Assembly: GCA_028023455.1 (NCBI GenBank)
Contig: JAQFVV010000013.1
Coordinates: 372,001-436,000, forward strand
DNA length: 64,000 nt
Direction of reading: 5' to 3'
DNA from: Epiperipatus broadwayi
Taxonomy: Eukaryota > Onychophora > Udeonychophora > Euonychophora > Peripatidae
This document shows positions 36,120 through 46,559 of the stretch, piece by piece. Below the pieces are notes generated by a model. That model was not told the DNA's origin, searched no databases, and saw only the letters and a list, made by a program, of their open reading frames with translations. The position numbers were made by a program, and so were the translations under genes. Each line of letters begins with the position of its first letter. The first letter of the stretch is position 1.

Positions 36120-36554
36120 AATTTTAGAAAGAATAATTAAAAAAATGTTGGCTACAGCAGTAGGAATGGTCATGTTAATGAAATTAATGGACTGAAGAAT
36201 ATGATGAATCAGCAGTATTTAAACAAAAGAGATAAAGAAAGATGGAAAATTAGGAATTTGAGTAAAGTTTATAATGAGGAACTTACATCATCAAGATAGA
36301 ATCTGAAATATACTGTGGATTATATATAAATTAGTAGATAGAGAATAATTAGAAAGTGTATAAAGGATTAAAGGGTTTGATGATAAAGTAATAATGGTCA
36401 TGATATTATGTTGGTAGATTTAGAGATATCTGAAAAACTAAATGATGAAATGCATGAAAAAAATTGATAGAGATAGCTGGGAAATAAACAATGAATTTAT
36501 ATTTAATAACTTTAATAATATCTTGGAAAATAATATTAAAAAATGGTGATTTTA
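36120..36554 (+). pseudogene. LINE remnant, 5' (endonuclease-side) part
   Basis: A badly broken coding-like stretch. In one reading near 36290-36430 a pattern close to the end of a LINE APE endonuclease can be traced (TVDYI, IRKCI, then NGHDIMLVDLEI in place of the usual SDH block), with several stops. Recognition is helped by the clear LINE RT fragment at 39005-39187, on the other side of the inserted PLE pair and in the same orientation. Alone this part would not be called. Confidence 0.35.
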
Positions 36555-36630
36555 TATTAGGATATATTAATATATATATGTCCTCTATGCACAGTTAATG
36601 AAGCTATTAATAAATTGTCAAAATTTTTAC

Positions 36631-36674
36631 TGCCAAGTGCTTTCGGGACAGTCTACAGTCCCATATTCATGGCG
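36631..36674 (-). ncRNA. Hammerhead-like hairpin in PLE 3' UTR (minus copy)
   Basis: Minus strand: GCC, AUGAAUAU, GGGAC/GUCCC hairpin, GAAA, GCAC, UU, GGC. It has the layout of the copy at 38320-38363, with one change in the palindromic GCGC. The CUGAUGA core is not conserved. Confidence 0.35.
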
Positions 36675-36733
36675 AGTTATTCTGTTAATAACTGTAAAAC
36701 TATGCAAATTTTATGCAAATTTATATGCAGATG

Positions 36734-37350
36734 TTACATGGACCATTTACGAGATAGGGAGAAGCAGGCCTCTTTTCTGTTGATTGCTGATGGGTCAGCC
36801 ACAATGAAGTAAACTTCCCTAACTTTTTGTTTGGTGTCGTTTGTTTCAGAGCAAACGACATTGGCTGTGGTAGGTAGGAAAGCATGTCCAGAGTTTCTTT
36901 CGTGTTCGACAAAAATCGAATTACCTTCATACTTTGTTTTGGTTTTATTGTAAAGGTATCGGTGTTGAGCTACTCTGGTGGCAATGTTAGTTTTGGTCTC
37001 TCCATAATATGTTGCCATGCAATTTCTTTGGGGGCAGGTAATTTTGTACACAACTTGAGGGGTGAGTTCAGGTTTGATCCTGTCTTTGGTATTATTTATC
37101 AGTCTATTGGTGTTGGGAGGTGAACGGAAAGTGACTTCAAAGTCACATGATAATTGATTGATAAGGCTTTTAGCTGTAGAGTGAACATATGGGATTAAGA
37201 TTCTTGGTTTGTTTTCTTTCTTGTGGTTGTGGTTTATTTTATAGAAAAATTTGTTGACTTTTCTGTTGATGGATGAATAAGTGTGTCCAATTTTCCTTAA
37301 ATCAGTTATATAATTGATGAGATTTTTTCTTTTATCTGCCTCATATGATA
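36734..37350 (-). pseudogene. PLE C-terminal fragment with GIY-YIG endonuclease (minus copy)
   Basis: The GIY-YIG part reads YKITCPQRNCMATYYGET (the Y...YYGET core), RVAQHRYLY and FVEHERNSGHAF, and stops at 36734. Upstream, the RT-to-endonuclease linker remains open through this frame, unlike the plus copy, which has a one-base insertion there. The copy is cut off before the RT catalytic region at about 37350. PLE endonucleases nick the target to prime reverse transcription. Confidence 0.85.
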
Positions 37351-37926
37351 TATACGCGCTACATTGATGACATATTCATTGCTGCCCCAGAAGACATCAT
37401 CTCTAACCTTCACAATAGCCTCCATAATAATACCAAACTTACTTTTACTACTACTTGGGAAAACCAAGACAAACAGGTCAAATACCTTGACATATGTGTT
37501 AGCAAAAATATAGATAAGCTGGACTACCAAATGGTAGTCAAACCTTTGGAAGTAAGAGGCTTGACAAACCCTAATTCTTATGCGCCTCACTCACACAAAC
37601 TTGCAGCCCTCTCTTCATTCATGTTTAGGAACCATAACTTGTGCAAATATGAGACAGATAAAATAAAAAATCTCATCAATTATATAACTGATTTAAGGAA
37701 AATTGGACACACTTATTCATCCATCAACAGAAAAGTCAACAAATTTTTCTATAAAATAAACCACAACTACAAGAAAGAAAACAAACCAAGAATCTTAATC
37801 CCATATGTTCACTCTACAGCTAAAAGCCTTATCAATCAACTATCATTTGACTTTGAAGTCACTTTCCGTTCACCTCCCAACACCAATAGACTGATAAATA
37901 ATACCAAAGACAGGATCAAAACCTGA
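37345..37926 (+). pseudogene. PLE reverse transcriptase, C-terminal part (plus copy)
   Basis: 194 codons open with TRYIDDIFIAA, the RT motif C with its catalytic Asp pair, followed by a thumb-like region (KYLDICVSKN, SYAPHSHKLAALSSFMFRNH) and a linker (KPRILIPYVHSTAK, RSPPNTNRLI). The length is about a third of a full PLE protein; fingers and most of the palm are missing because of 5' truncation. The frame ends at 37926 because of one extra A relative to the minus copy (AAAACC versus AAACC), just before the endonuclease. Confidence 0.88.
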
Positions 37927-37942
37927 ACTCACCCCTCAAGTT

Positions 37943-38260
37943 GTGTACAAAATTACCTGCCCCCAAAGAAATTGCATGGCAACATATTATGGAGAGACCA
38001 AAACTAACATTGCCACCAGAGTATCTCAACACCGATACCTTTACAATAACCCCAAAACAAAGTATGAAGGTAATTTGATTTTTGTTGAACATGAAAGAAA
38101 CTCTGGACATGCTTTCCTACCTACCACAGCCAGTGTCGTTTGCTCTGAAACAAACAACACCAAACGTAAAGTTAGGGAAGCTTACTTCATTGCAGCTGAC
38201 CCATCGGCAATCAACAGAAGAGAGGCCTGCTATTCCCTATCTTGTAAATGGTCCACGTAA
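37943..38260 (+). pseudogene. PLE GIY-YIG endonuclease (plus copy), frameshifted from the RT
   Basis: It reads YKITCPQRNCMATYYGET, RVSQHRYLY, FVEHERNSGHAF and REACYSLSCKWST before the stop at 38258. The Y-YYGET core, Arg and His-containing helix and downstream Glu are in place, so the domain itself looks intact. It is separated from the RT by the one-base frame slip at about 37918. Confidence 0.87.
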
Positions 38261-38319
38261 CATCTGCATATAAATTTGCATAAAATTTGCATAGTTTTAC
38301 AGTTATTAACAGAATAACT

Positions 38320-38363
38320 TGCCATGAATATGGGACTGTAGACTGTCCCGAAAGCGCTTGGCA
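38320..38363 (+). ncRNA. Hammerhead-like hairpin in PLE 3' UTR (plus copy)
   Basis: UGCC (38320-38323), AUGAAUAU, stem GGGAC/GUCCC (38332-38349), GAAA (38350-38353), self-complementary GCGC, UU, then GGCA (38360-38363) pairing with UGCC. The geometry is that of a type I hammerhead with a minimal palindromic stem III. AUGAAUA in place of CUGAUGA breaks the catalytic core, so cleavage is unlikely in this copy. Confidence 0.45.
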
Positions 38364-38473
38364 GTAAAAATTTTGACAATTTATTAATAGCTTCATTAAC
38401 TGTGCGCAGAGCACATATATATATTAATTTATTTAAGCGTTAATGAAGTAAAATCTTAACTATTAGGATATAT

Positions 38474-39590
38474 ATGAAGATGAAGATGAAGATGGACATT
38501 TTTTAGAATCAGCAGGATTAATAAGAGAAAATATTCAGGAAAAAAACTTTCAAAGTGTAAATATATATATTGGTCGAGGTTATCAAGAGACTGTTAAGAA
38601 GCAAATAAGAGGAAAGGAGATAAAAGTTAGATAAAAATAGTCATTTGAAAAAAATAGCTCAAATTTAAGATGGAAATGAGGATGAGGGGACTTAATAGAA
38701 ATTAATTGAGGAAGTTAATAATGTGAGGAGATAGTGAAAAAATTTAGAGATATATGAAAAGAAATAAAAAAAATGAATGTTATATTATTAAATGCAGACA
38801 AAGGGAGTATGAATATAAGAAAGAACTTAAAAATATTTAAATAATTTTGCAAGGAAACTTTTGATGAAGAAATATTGATGAGTGAATATGATTTATTAGA
38901 TAGCTTATAAAAATTGAATTGAAGAATAAGTAGATTAAAAAAGAAAATTATTTGCATATAACTTAATGGATAGAGTTAAGATTTGAAAGAAAGAGAAAGG
39001 AATTTTGAGAAAGATTCAGATGGATTTTGTTCAGGGAGAAGAAGATAATTTATTTATTGTCTTTCAGTTGAGAAAAATGTCTTGTAAGAAAAATGCACTA
39101 TTAGTTATTGAATTTTTAGATATAAAAAAGGCGAATGATAGACTAAATAAAAATAGATTGTGGAAAAGTTTTGAAATATGGAAATAGTTTAGGGTTTATA
39201 AAGATAATTTTTATAAGAATTTATTAGGGATATAATCATTGGAAGTTAAATATGAAATTCGATTAAAACAGATATGTCCATTGTTATCTTTATTACTTCT
39301 TTTGTTTTTAAAAGAATGACTGTTTAAGATAGAAAAATTTGCATAATGCTGAAGATGCTTATACAATAGGGTATTTTTTATTTAATAATGTGAAAGATAT
39401 GGAGTTGTTATTGGAGAAATATAGAGGAAAATAGAGGAAGAAGTTTAAAAATTAAATTTAGTAGAAAAAATTTATGAATCTGGTATTTAATGGGAAGAGT
39501 AAAATGGAAAGATAAAAAAATAAAATACATTTATCATGAAAAAATGGCATATAGATGTTTAAATACTTTGTGAAATGGAAAAAGGAATTA
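38474..39590 (+). pseudogene. LINE remnant, reverse transcriptase part
   Basis: It continues the broken LINE after the inserted PLE pair. Best evidence is 39005-39187: DNLFIVFQLRKM then LLVIEFLDIKKANDRLNKN and RLWKSFE, the RT region before and at motif A (usual form FLDIKKAYDR). Upstream NADKGSMN near 38790 and downstream broken frames fit a linker and palm, but no intact catalytic ADD box is found. This LINE differs from the RTE-type elements at 60-64 kb. Confidence 0.6.
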
Positions 39591-39758
39591 TTAAAACAGG
39601 CAAAACTCACTATACATATTGCCACACCCAGCAAACTAGAGTAATCAATGGATGCCAGAAGGCTTGTGCATAAAATTCCCAGCTAGTGCCTAATCATCTA
39701 ATATCCCCAGACTAGTTTCTGGCTTGTGGGTATGTATAGTGAGTTTTACCTGTTTTAA
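39591..39758. mobile_element. Foldback element, family B, copy 3 (short)
   Basis: Termini TTAAAACAGGCAAAACTCAC and GTGAGTTTTACCTGTTTTAA pair over about 28 bp. The interior is one family B arm (AGAGTAATCAATGGATGCCAG, CCCCAGACTAGTTTCTGG), ending before the CUGAUGA part, so no full hammerhead remains. The family tail (GATCATGTGATGTTTA) follows at 39779-39794. It is inserted into the LINE remnant. Confidence 0.8.
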
Positions 39759-39799
39759 TAACAGTCATAAGAAATGGTGATCATGTGATGTTTATTGTA

Positions 39800-40930
39800 A
39801 AAAGATATTATACAGATAATTAGAAAATGGTTTTGAAATAAAGGCAAAAGAACAGAATGGATTTGATTAAAAATCTGACTTGTTTTTAAATAATAAATGT
39901 GTAGAATTATTTCAAAAGGAATGCCTGATTTAACATATAAAATTGGTACATTTTGGATTGCAGGAAACATAGAAATTTTTAAATAGAATGTAACAGTAAT
40001 AGAATAAATAATATTCATTAGATAGTGGAATAGTATTTCATTGGTTTATATGGTGAGAGCAACAAACCCAATGGAAGTTTAGAGTATTCATATTTTAATT
40101 ATAAATAGAAGATAATCAACTCTTTACATATGTGCTGTATTGTTATATCAAATCAATGTTGTATTTGTTGTATGTGAGGAAACTCTTGATCCAAGGCACA
40201 CCATAGAGACTTTGAGAAGATAAGATGCCCACTTTTATCTTTTCAAAGTCTCTATCTTGTGTCTTGAATTAAGAGTTTCTTCACATTCAACAAAAACAAC
40301 ATTGATTAATATAATAATACAGATATATAAAGGATCGATTACCTTCTGTTTAAAATTACAGTCAGCAACTGTGCTAGTAAATCTGTAGTCAATATACAAA
40401 CTTTATACATAGATAATTTATTTTCATGTATTTATATGTTAAAAAAATGAGATAAATATATAAAGAATATATTACAGGCATATAATTATGAAGGTGAAAA
40501 AAGTGAATAGATAATTTAGAGCAAATGAATAAGAATAAAAACTATATAATATAAAAGAATGTACTTATTGTTATTTAGTGTAAGAACAGAAGTTTAGATA
40601 TCAGGTAAGAAGGCAAAAATGAAATAAAGATTTGAATATTTGATATAGTTTATATAAATAGAGTTGGGAAAGAGTGTTTGAGCACTTATTGTTTTAGTAT
40701 AAAATGTTGAAAGAAATTATTTTGGCAATAGATCATATTTTAAAAATTTAAAGAGAATAAAAGAATTGCAGATTTTATGATTTTTATTTAGATCTTTATA
40801 ATGGAATTGGAGAATATAGTAAACCACTAAAACAGCTTTTATTAAAGTGTGATAGTTGGAAAAAATAAATCAGAAAAATAATGCAATGTAATAAGTAATT
40901 GAGTTTATTGTGGTTCATAAAGATTTTAGG
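39800..40930 (+). pseudogene. Possible 3' part of the LINE remnant, with a 157-bp foldback inside
   Basis: Interrupted frames with coding-like composition continue to about 40930; a Cys-rich region near 40575 may be the LINE C-terminal zinc-finger region. A separate foldback repeat at 40151-40307 (AATCAATGTTGT... with reverse complement, around GAGACTTTGAGAAGATAA) sits inside. Assignment to the same LINE is by position only. Confidence 0.3.
40151..40307. repeat. 157-bp foldback repeat
   Basis: Arms of about 70 bp with roughly 80 percent complementarity (AATCAATGTTGT, GAGGAAACTCTTGAT and AGAGACTTTGAGAAGATAA on the left, reverse complements on the right) around a short GCCCACTT loop. No hammerhead core is found. 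Confidence 0.8.
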
Positions 40931-40983
40931 GGAAGAAATTTTTAATTTGACTACTAAGGTTGTGGGCATGTAATATATATATA

Positions 40984-41041
40984 TTGCAGCCGGCCCAGGT
41001 TCGCTTCCCGGTCAATGCTTTGACATATAAAAAAAAAAAAA
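40984..41041 (+). repeat. SINE S1 3' fragment with poly(A)
   Basis: GCCGGCCCAGGTTCGCTTCCC contains a good pol III B box and is followed by CAATGCTTTGACATAT and a 13-bp A run. It matches the 3' end of the minus-strand copies at 47330-47430 and 59167-59259. The 5' half is missing. Confidence 0.7.
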
Positions 41042-41509
41042 CAATTTGTTTTTCTTTAAGAAGAAACACGTTTTATGACATCTCATGCGTTTTATACTCT
41101 AATTTATGAAGTTATAATACATATTTAAAGTCATATTTTATCTTTAAATTTAATTAAAGCATATATTATTGAGAAAATAATTTTAATACCTCAAATTCTA
41201 TATAAAGAATAATGATTGTCTGATATTTGATAAAATAATTACAGCGATATTTAGAAACTGGATGGATTTGAGAAATGAAGTCGATAATATGAATTAGTCA
41301 AATTCAGGGTATAATTTGACATTCTTAGCTGAAACTTTAATTTACCGGGAGAGGAGATAGGGGTGTACCTTGATTAATTAATATGTTGCATGAAATGAAC
41401 CTTATATGGATATTCCACTATATATAACTAAGCAAATGCTTTGAAGCTACAATCAACGACGTTTTAATTTTTAAAAAAATATGAAAATGCATTTTTTAAA
41501 CTTTTTAAA

Positions 41510-41835
41510 AGAAGAATTAATTTTATAATTTAAATATTAAATATAATTAATGCTTTATTAAAGATTGCTTCAAGAGTTTATGCAATTCGTATCATATTTT
41601 GAAAATAGTATTTATTTTTTAAAAAATGTCTGAATTTTATAATAAAGTATGTTTTCATGTACGTTATTTTTGTTCTAAATTTTAATTAAATAATCTATTT
41701 TAAATTTAATGAGATTTGGTGGAGATTGCTGCAAAAGTTTATCTCTTCACTAATCATATTTTCTACGTAATATTTATTTTTTAGAAATGTTTTTAATTTT
41801 ATAGACAAGTATATATAAAAAAGTTTATTTAGTAA
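41510..41835. repeat. 162-bp diverged tandem duplication
   Basis: AGATTGCTTCAAGAGTTTAT and ATATTTATTTTTTAGAAATG-type blocks at 41562-41650 recur at 41724-41812 in the same order, about 80 percent identical. Non-coding. Confidence 0.75.
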
Positions 41836-41839
41836 TCTA

Positions 41840-43107
41840 TTAATGGTCACGGCAGTGAAAGAACTGAGTTAAAAGCTAATGAATGCTGGATCGAATTCTA
41901 ACTAAAGTCTACAAAAAGAATAGACAGAAAAAGGAAAAAAAAAACATTTCCGTTCATTTGAATGGAACTATTATGTTTAGTTTCCCACTTTGGTAATCAA
42001 ATGCCACGTGATCTCACAAGCAAGTGACCTTAGAATAAATAAAACATAACTTTTAATAGTCTATATATATATAAGAAATGGCAATTCAGACTTTAAATAG
42101 TCCACTTTAGGGAAAAGAACTCTACTACAGTCTTTTAAGTAGAACAGTAAAAAAAAAAAAAACCATTATCTATCATGCTAGCCAATGTCCAAACATTGCT
42201 GAAGGTTTAAAGTTTTTTTTATTGTTATTTAAGCTATATCTAAGAATGTTAGATACTTATTTACTGAACAGAGATGGCTAACAGAACTGGTTATGCGTTA
42301 GCTTTTCATTTAACAACTCATATTTTAAAAATAAAAATAAATTTTAATAAAACAAAGAACAAAGCCAAAAATTGATTTAAAGGAGTAGTGATAGGGTTAT
42401 AGACTCAAGAGCTAACTGATTTTTAGAGGTCACACATAACTTCCCAAGTCACAAAACCATTATTTTTATTATTTTTAACAAAAACAAAAACATTAATTCT
42501 TTGTACCAGATAAAAATTAACCTTTTTCAAGCAGAGAATCTTAATTTTTGCTATGCACTTTTTTTGACAACACCTAGTGACTACTTACATTATATCACAT
42601 CTTTTACAAAAAAAATAATTAAAACAAAATGTAGCGCAATAAGTTTATTATTTTTTTTAAAAAAATTCTTTTAAGTTCTGTCTACAAGTTATTAGGCTGA
42701 TGTAATCATGAATCAAGTATGCCATACAGAAGGGAATAATTTATCACAAGTTACATATGATTGATTATTTTATATAATTTTTAAAATATCTAATTTTCTA
42801 AAAAATATTTTTAAATAAATATCTGCTCAAGAAAAAGTTTTTAATAGCATTTCTTATTGCATCTGGTCTTTCTCAAGATGCTTTTCATCTAATTATTCTT
42901 AGCAAAATAATTTTCTGTTACATTTAATCCAATTTCCAGTTTTGATAAATGGGTGATTATATTCTAATCTATGTTTAGCATCAGTATATATTGAAAAAAA
43001 TATTTAGCTTCTTATTAAATATTCTCTATTTGAATCTAATTTGTCTATTTTTAAAAAGCTCAATCAAACTTCTTCAAATGTAATCTCTGTTTTTACGCTG
43101 CATAATC
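41840..43107. other. Gene-free stretch
   Basis: AT-rich sequence with no recognised element or frame. Confidence 0.45.
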
Positions 43108-43221
43108 TAGTGCACTGGTAGTTGGTTAGACTCTGGAATGTAAGATCCTTGGGTTGATTCCAATTCTTCCACTACCAGAGTTTGAACTTCTAATGAATTT
43201 TGACAATAAAGATATTTGATT
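43108..43221 (+). repeat. SINE S2, copy 1
   Basis: A tRNA-related retroposon: GGTAGTTGGTTAGACTC as A-box region, TGGGTTGATTCCA as B box, then a short tail unit ending TGAACTTCTAATGAATTTTG and ACAATAAAG. It shares its order with copies at 43235, 46443 and, on the minus strand, 45646 and 45790. Confidence 0.65.
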
Positions 43222-43234
43222 GTTTGACCCTATA

Positions 43235-43365
43235 TTGTTTAGCACAGTGTTTGAGTGTCAGAGTCTGTAACATAAGATCTTTGGCTTAATTTCATTTTTG
43301 ATATTTCTGGCATTTGAACTTCTTATGAATTCTGAATAATAAAGCGATTTCATTATTATTGTTAT
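43235..43365 (+). repeat. SINE S2, copy 2
   Basis: Directly follows copy 1: AAGATCTTTGGCTTAATTTC in the B-box region, CATTTGAACTTCTTATGAAT and AATAAAGCG at the end. The B box is decayed (C-to-T changes). Confidence 0.6.
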
Positions 43366-43989
43366 CTCTGATTTTTTAAAAAGTTCTACGACTTATTAAT
43401 TCTTAATATTATGTTTTCTAATGAATTTCTTAGCCTGATTGAATTTTTTTTCCAAAAAAATGTAGGACAATTGGTTTTTTTATTATTCTTAAAAAAACCT
43501 TTCACTATTGTAAATTCATCTTATATCTAATCTTGTTCTCATTTAGAGATGGGGCATGCCATTCAACTTTTCACTTATTATTATGTTCTTTCTAAAATCA
43601 ATTAATCAAACTAATCAATGATCTATTCCTTATATCTTCTTTTAGCCTTTATAAATCATCATTCCTTTGCTAATATTTTCTATTTGTTTAGATGTTATCA
43701 TGATCCATGCTATTATAAACTTTCTTTACTAATTTTTTACATCAAGAAGTAATAATCTCTTTTCTCAGCTTGTTCTTTTTTAATATCTCTATATTCATTA
43801 ATCAGATATTGAATCTTTTATATAGTAATCTTTTTTTTTTGTTACACAGTCATCCAAAACTAGTTGTATTTTAATAGTGGACTATTTCCATCATCTAATA
43901 TGTGTATTGAATGTCTTTAGAAAAATTTAACTTTATTTAAATATTCCAAATACATTCAACTGTTAGTAATAGCACATCAAGAAGGTTAG

Positions 43990-44145
43990 TATATGCACAG
44001 TGTTTTGAGAGGTATTATTCTCCCTTTTCTTCAGGTGTTGCTGGCCTGACCAGTAACAGTACTAGCATTGGATTTGAACCTGGACCCTTAGATTCTTGAT
44101 TATTGAATTTTAAGGTAATGCTCTAACCAACTGAGCCATCCTGCC
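43990..44145 (-). repeat. tRNA-derived SINE S3
   Basis: On the minus strand: GGATGGCTCAGTTGGTTAGA (near-perfect A box), 35-40 nt later GTCCAGGTTCAAATCC (B box), then a non-tRNA body with AGCAACACCTGAAGAA and a GGGAG...CTCTC hairpin. The tRNA part keeps a recognisable D-arm and T-arm, but the anticodon arm is AT-drifted. The body hairpin followed by AAAAC is a very distant look-alike of the hammerhead modules and is not called as one. Confidence 0.75.
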
Positions 44146-44164
44146 AAAGACAACAGTTAATAGA

Positions 44165-44517
44165 AATCTCATGTACTTATCTATGAGGTTCCTCCTGATT
44201 TCTCCACTTTTTTCTAAGAGCAAAGTTGATTTGTGTTTTCCATACATTATGTATAGTCACACTAGGTTGGCTTATGGGATTTTTTGCCATTGTCATGTGA
44301 GCAGCTTCTTTAAATTTTCTTCTTTGTACCTTTTCTTCTCTATCCAATATTTTTGTATTTTCCCAATTGAACATGTTTTCATTGGTACATACATGGTCTG
44401 CTACCTTAGATACATATGTCTCTTCTAATCATCAGTTTAGGTTTTTGAAAGTGCTTTTCAATGGGATGACTGGTCTCACCAATATGTGTTCTTTCACATT
44501 CACATAGTATTTCATTG
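44165..44517 (-). pseudogene. PLE GIY-YIG endonuclease remnant
   Basis: On the minus strand the region begins YNEILCECERTHIGETSHP, the core of a GIY-YIG nuclease of the PLE type (usual form CxCG-xxYIGETxRP). A frame change near 44400 follows, then NWENTKILDREEKVQRRKF and KEAAHMTMAKNP, matching the conserved tail where PLE proteins read KILDRE...R..KEA.HI. It differs clearly from the PLE at 36.6-38.4 kb, so a second PLE lineage is present. Upstream is cut by the (TA)n tract; the RT is missing. Confidence 0.82.
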
Positions 44518-44520
<3 letters not shown>

Positions 44521-44593
<73 letters not shown>

Positions 44594-44595
44594 AT
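44521..44595. repeat. (TA)n microsatellite, slightly impure
   Basis: Alternating TA with two ACATA/GTATA interruptions, abutting the truncated 5' edge of the PLE remnant. Confidence 0.95.
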
Positions 44596-44599
44596 GTAC

Positions 44600-45645
44600 A
44601 ATTTATAAAAATGATATTTCAGATATAAATATACTTTATTGCACTACTGATGCAAGGTAAAGATAAAAATAATCAAAATTCAGTACTTGTTGGAATATCT
44701 GACCTTTTTCATCATAAATGATGGCTACAAAATATTACAAATTTTATTTTTTTTTAAATTTTATACAATGCATTAAAACTCACATGACTCAATCATATTA
44801 AACTGAAAGAGGTATCCATTTACTATTATGGTGCAGTAATACTGTATCCATCTAATATCTTTATAATTTCAGGCTGAAACCCAAGTCAAATAAATTTTTT
44901 TTAAGAAGCTTAGGATTTTATGCTCTCAGATAGCTGTTCATATCCAACTCAGATAACTACTTGTCATTGATCAGTAAAAGGGTACCTATCTATTTTTAGT
45001 TAAAAGGTAAGGAAAACCTTCAATTTTTTATCCCACTAATTATCAAGCCTAGTGAATACAGTTTTATTTATTGTTTTTATCTATTCATTTGCTAATCATT
45101 ATTGAATGACAGGTTGAATTGACTAGGGTTCAGCTATCTGGTGATAAAATTCTAAGTATAACTCTGACCTGAAAAAATTTCATAGTTCATTCAACTTAGT
45201 TTTGAAACCATGTCATAAACACAGCACAGAAATACATTACTACTATGCCAGATGGAAAATGATGGAATGCATTAATGATCAGTTACTGTTAAATCTTTAT
45301 AACTTATAATAATTTATGTAAGTATTATTATTCTTTGTATCACTGACCATCGACACTTGACTGTAAAAATCTTTAATAAACAGTCTCCAGAAATGGTTGG
45401 CAATTCTATTAAAAAACTTAAACTCATTTTCTTAATAAATGTCTTCATTGGAAGCTTTTTATTAATATAATAAAAGATTTCATCAATTGTAACATTATTC
45501 CGGAGTTTATTGTCTATTAATGTTTAATTGCTTGAGTTGATTTTATAAAATTTTTATAATATCATAGAAGATTTTGACAATGTTTACAGTGGTATCTACA
45601 TTAATTTTGAGAGCAATACAGTATTTGTTCACAAAATTTAATGAG
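44600..45645. other. Gene-free stretch
   Basis: Non-coding, AT-rich; no element recognised. Confidence 0.45.
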
Positions 45646-45773
45646 ATAATAATAATTAAATAGTTTATTGCTCAAAAGCTCATAAAAAGTCAGCGCTAGA
45701 AATACCAGAGCTGCACCTATGACCCATAAACAATGAATTTCAGAGCTGATATTCAGCCACAGCACTAAACCAT
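45646..45773 (-). repeat. SINE S2, copy 3
   Basis: Minus strand: GGTTTAGTGCTGTGGCTG at the head, a drifted B-box region (TTTATGGGTCATAGG), then ATGAGCTTTTGAGCAATAAAC at the end, parallel to copies at 43108 and 46443. Confidence 0.5.
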
Positions 45774-45789
45774 GGAGAGTAAAAAGAGT

Positions 45790-45897
45790 AATTATGTGGT
45801 TTATTGCTTGGGAGTTCATAAGTAATTTGAGTACTGGAAGCGGAGTAATAACCCAGTTCCAAAGACTGCCACTTTACAACTACACTAAATTGTCCAT
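45790..45897 (-). repeat. SINE S2, copy 4
   Basis: Minus strand: TTTAGTGTAGTTGTAAAGTG at the head, GAACTGGGTTATTACTCC in the B-box region, and TTATGAACTCCCAAGCAATA at the end. It lies next to copy 3 in the same orientation. Confidence 0.55.
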
Positions 45898-46442
45898 ACT
45901 TAATAGAAAATAATATCTATTAAGTTGTGAATATCATTGCTGATATACGTCTGAAGAATACATTTCTTCAGCTACTATACAAAACAAACAAATACTGAAT
46001 ATTTTCACTTACAAAATATTGACTGACCCATCAAAACTAAACTCGCAGTTATCACATTTATTTTAAGTCCTTGCTGTCTAAATATAGTGTAGATGTCATG
46101 AACAACATCTGTTTTCTAAACTATTCAAGCTAGAAAAAAATAATAAAATGTTTGATAGCACATTGCAATTGTATGTGTATGTGTTCACTTAAACATGTGC
46201 TATAAAGGTATAGATAGGTTTTTAAATCTTTTCATGAAAGTTCCTGGTTGTTAAATTTAAACAACAATTTTGTACAGAGAAGATAAGATTTGGGGATATT
46301 TGATTGAAACAATGCATTATAAACAATATTAAGATTTTTGTTGCAAAAGCAAAATAGACAATGTCATGCCTTATAACATTTGTTAAAAAGTTATTAATTT
46401 TGTTTCAACATCAAATTTGAGTCAGTGCACTGCATTGTATAA

Positions 46443-46558
46443 TACACCGGTAGAGTAACAGGCCAGAAGTATGAGATCCTTGAATTGATTTCAGTTCTGT
46501 CTCTTCTAGTGCTCATACTTCTTCTGATCACCTGAACAATAAAGCCATGCAATTATTT
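46443..46558 (+). repeat. SINE S2, copy 5
   Basis: ACCGGTAGAGTAACAGGCC at the head, GAGATCCTTGAATTGATTTC in the B-box region, ACTTCTTCTGATCACCTGAA and CAATAAAGCC at the end. About 70 percent like copy 1. Confidence 0.6.
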
Positions 46559-46559
46559 A

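Larger units (their letters stand above)
36568..38460. mobile_element. Head-to-head pair of 5'-truncated Penelope-like elements
   Basis: A minus-strand copy (36568 to about 37350) and a plus-strand copy (about 37345-38425) share their 3' ~750 bp and meet 5' to 5' at a TCATATGA junction. The unit is bounded by a 13-bp direct repeat TATTAGGATATAT (36555-36567 and 38461-38473), which reads as the target-site duplication, so both copies arrived as one insertion. Each encodes a GIY-YIG endonuclease; only the plus copy reaches back to the RT catalytic box. Inverted joins and 5' truncation are typical of PLEs. Confidence 0.88.

Noticed and set aside
36884-37123. Plus-strand frame over the minus PLE copy (and its mirror at 37916-38110 on the minus strand)
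   Set aside because: Antisense reading of the GIY-YIG domain; the pair is identical only because the PLE is inverted.
44000-44050. Hammerhead-like reading of the SINE S3 body (CUGAAGA, hairpin, AAAAC)
   Set aside because: The core differs at several essential positions and the base after the would-be U is G, which hammerheads do not cleave.
43990-44145. A functional tRNA gene
   Set aside because: A and B boxes are good, but the acceptor and anticodon arms do not pair and a SINE body follows.
44171-44428. 85-codon plus-strand hydrophobic protein
   Set aside because: The minus strand reads as a PLE GIY-YIG tail; the plus frame is its antisense shadow.
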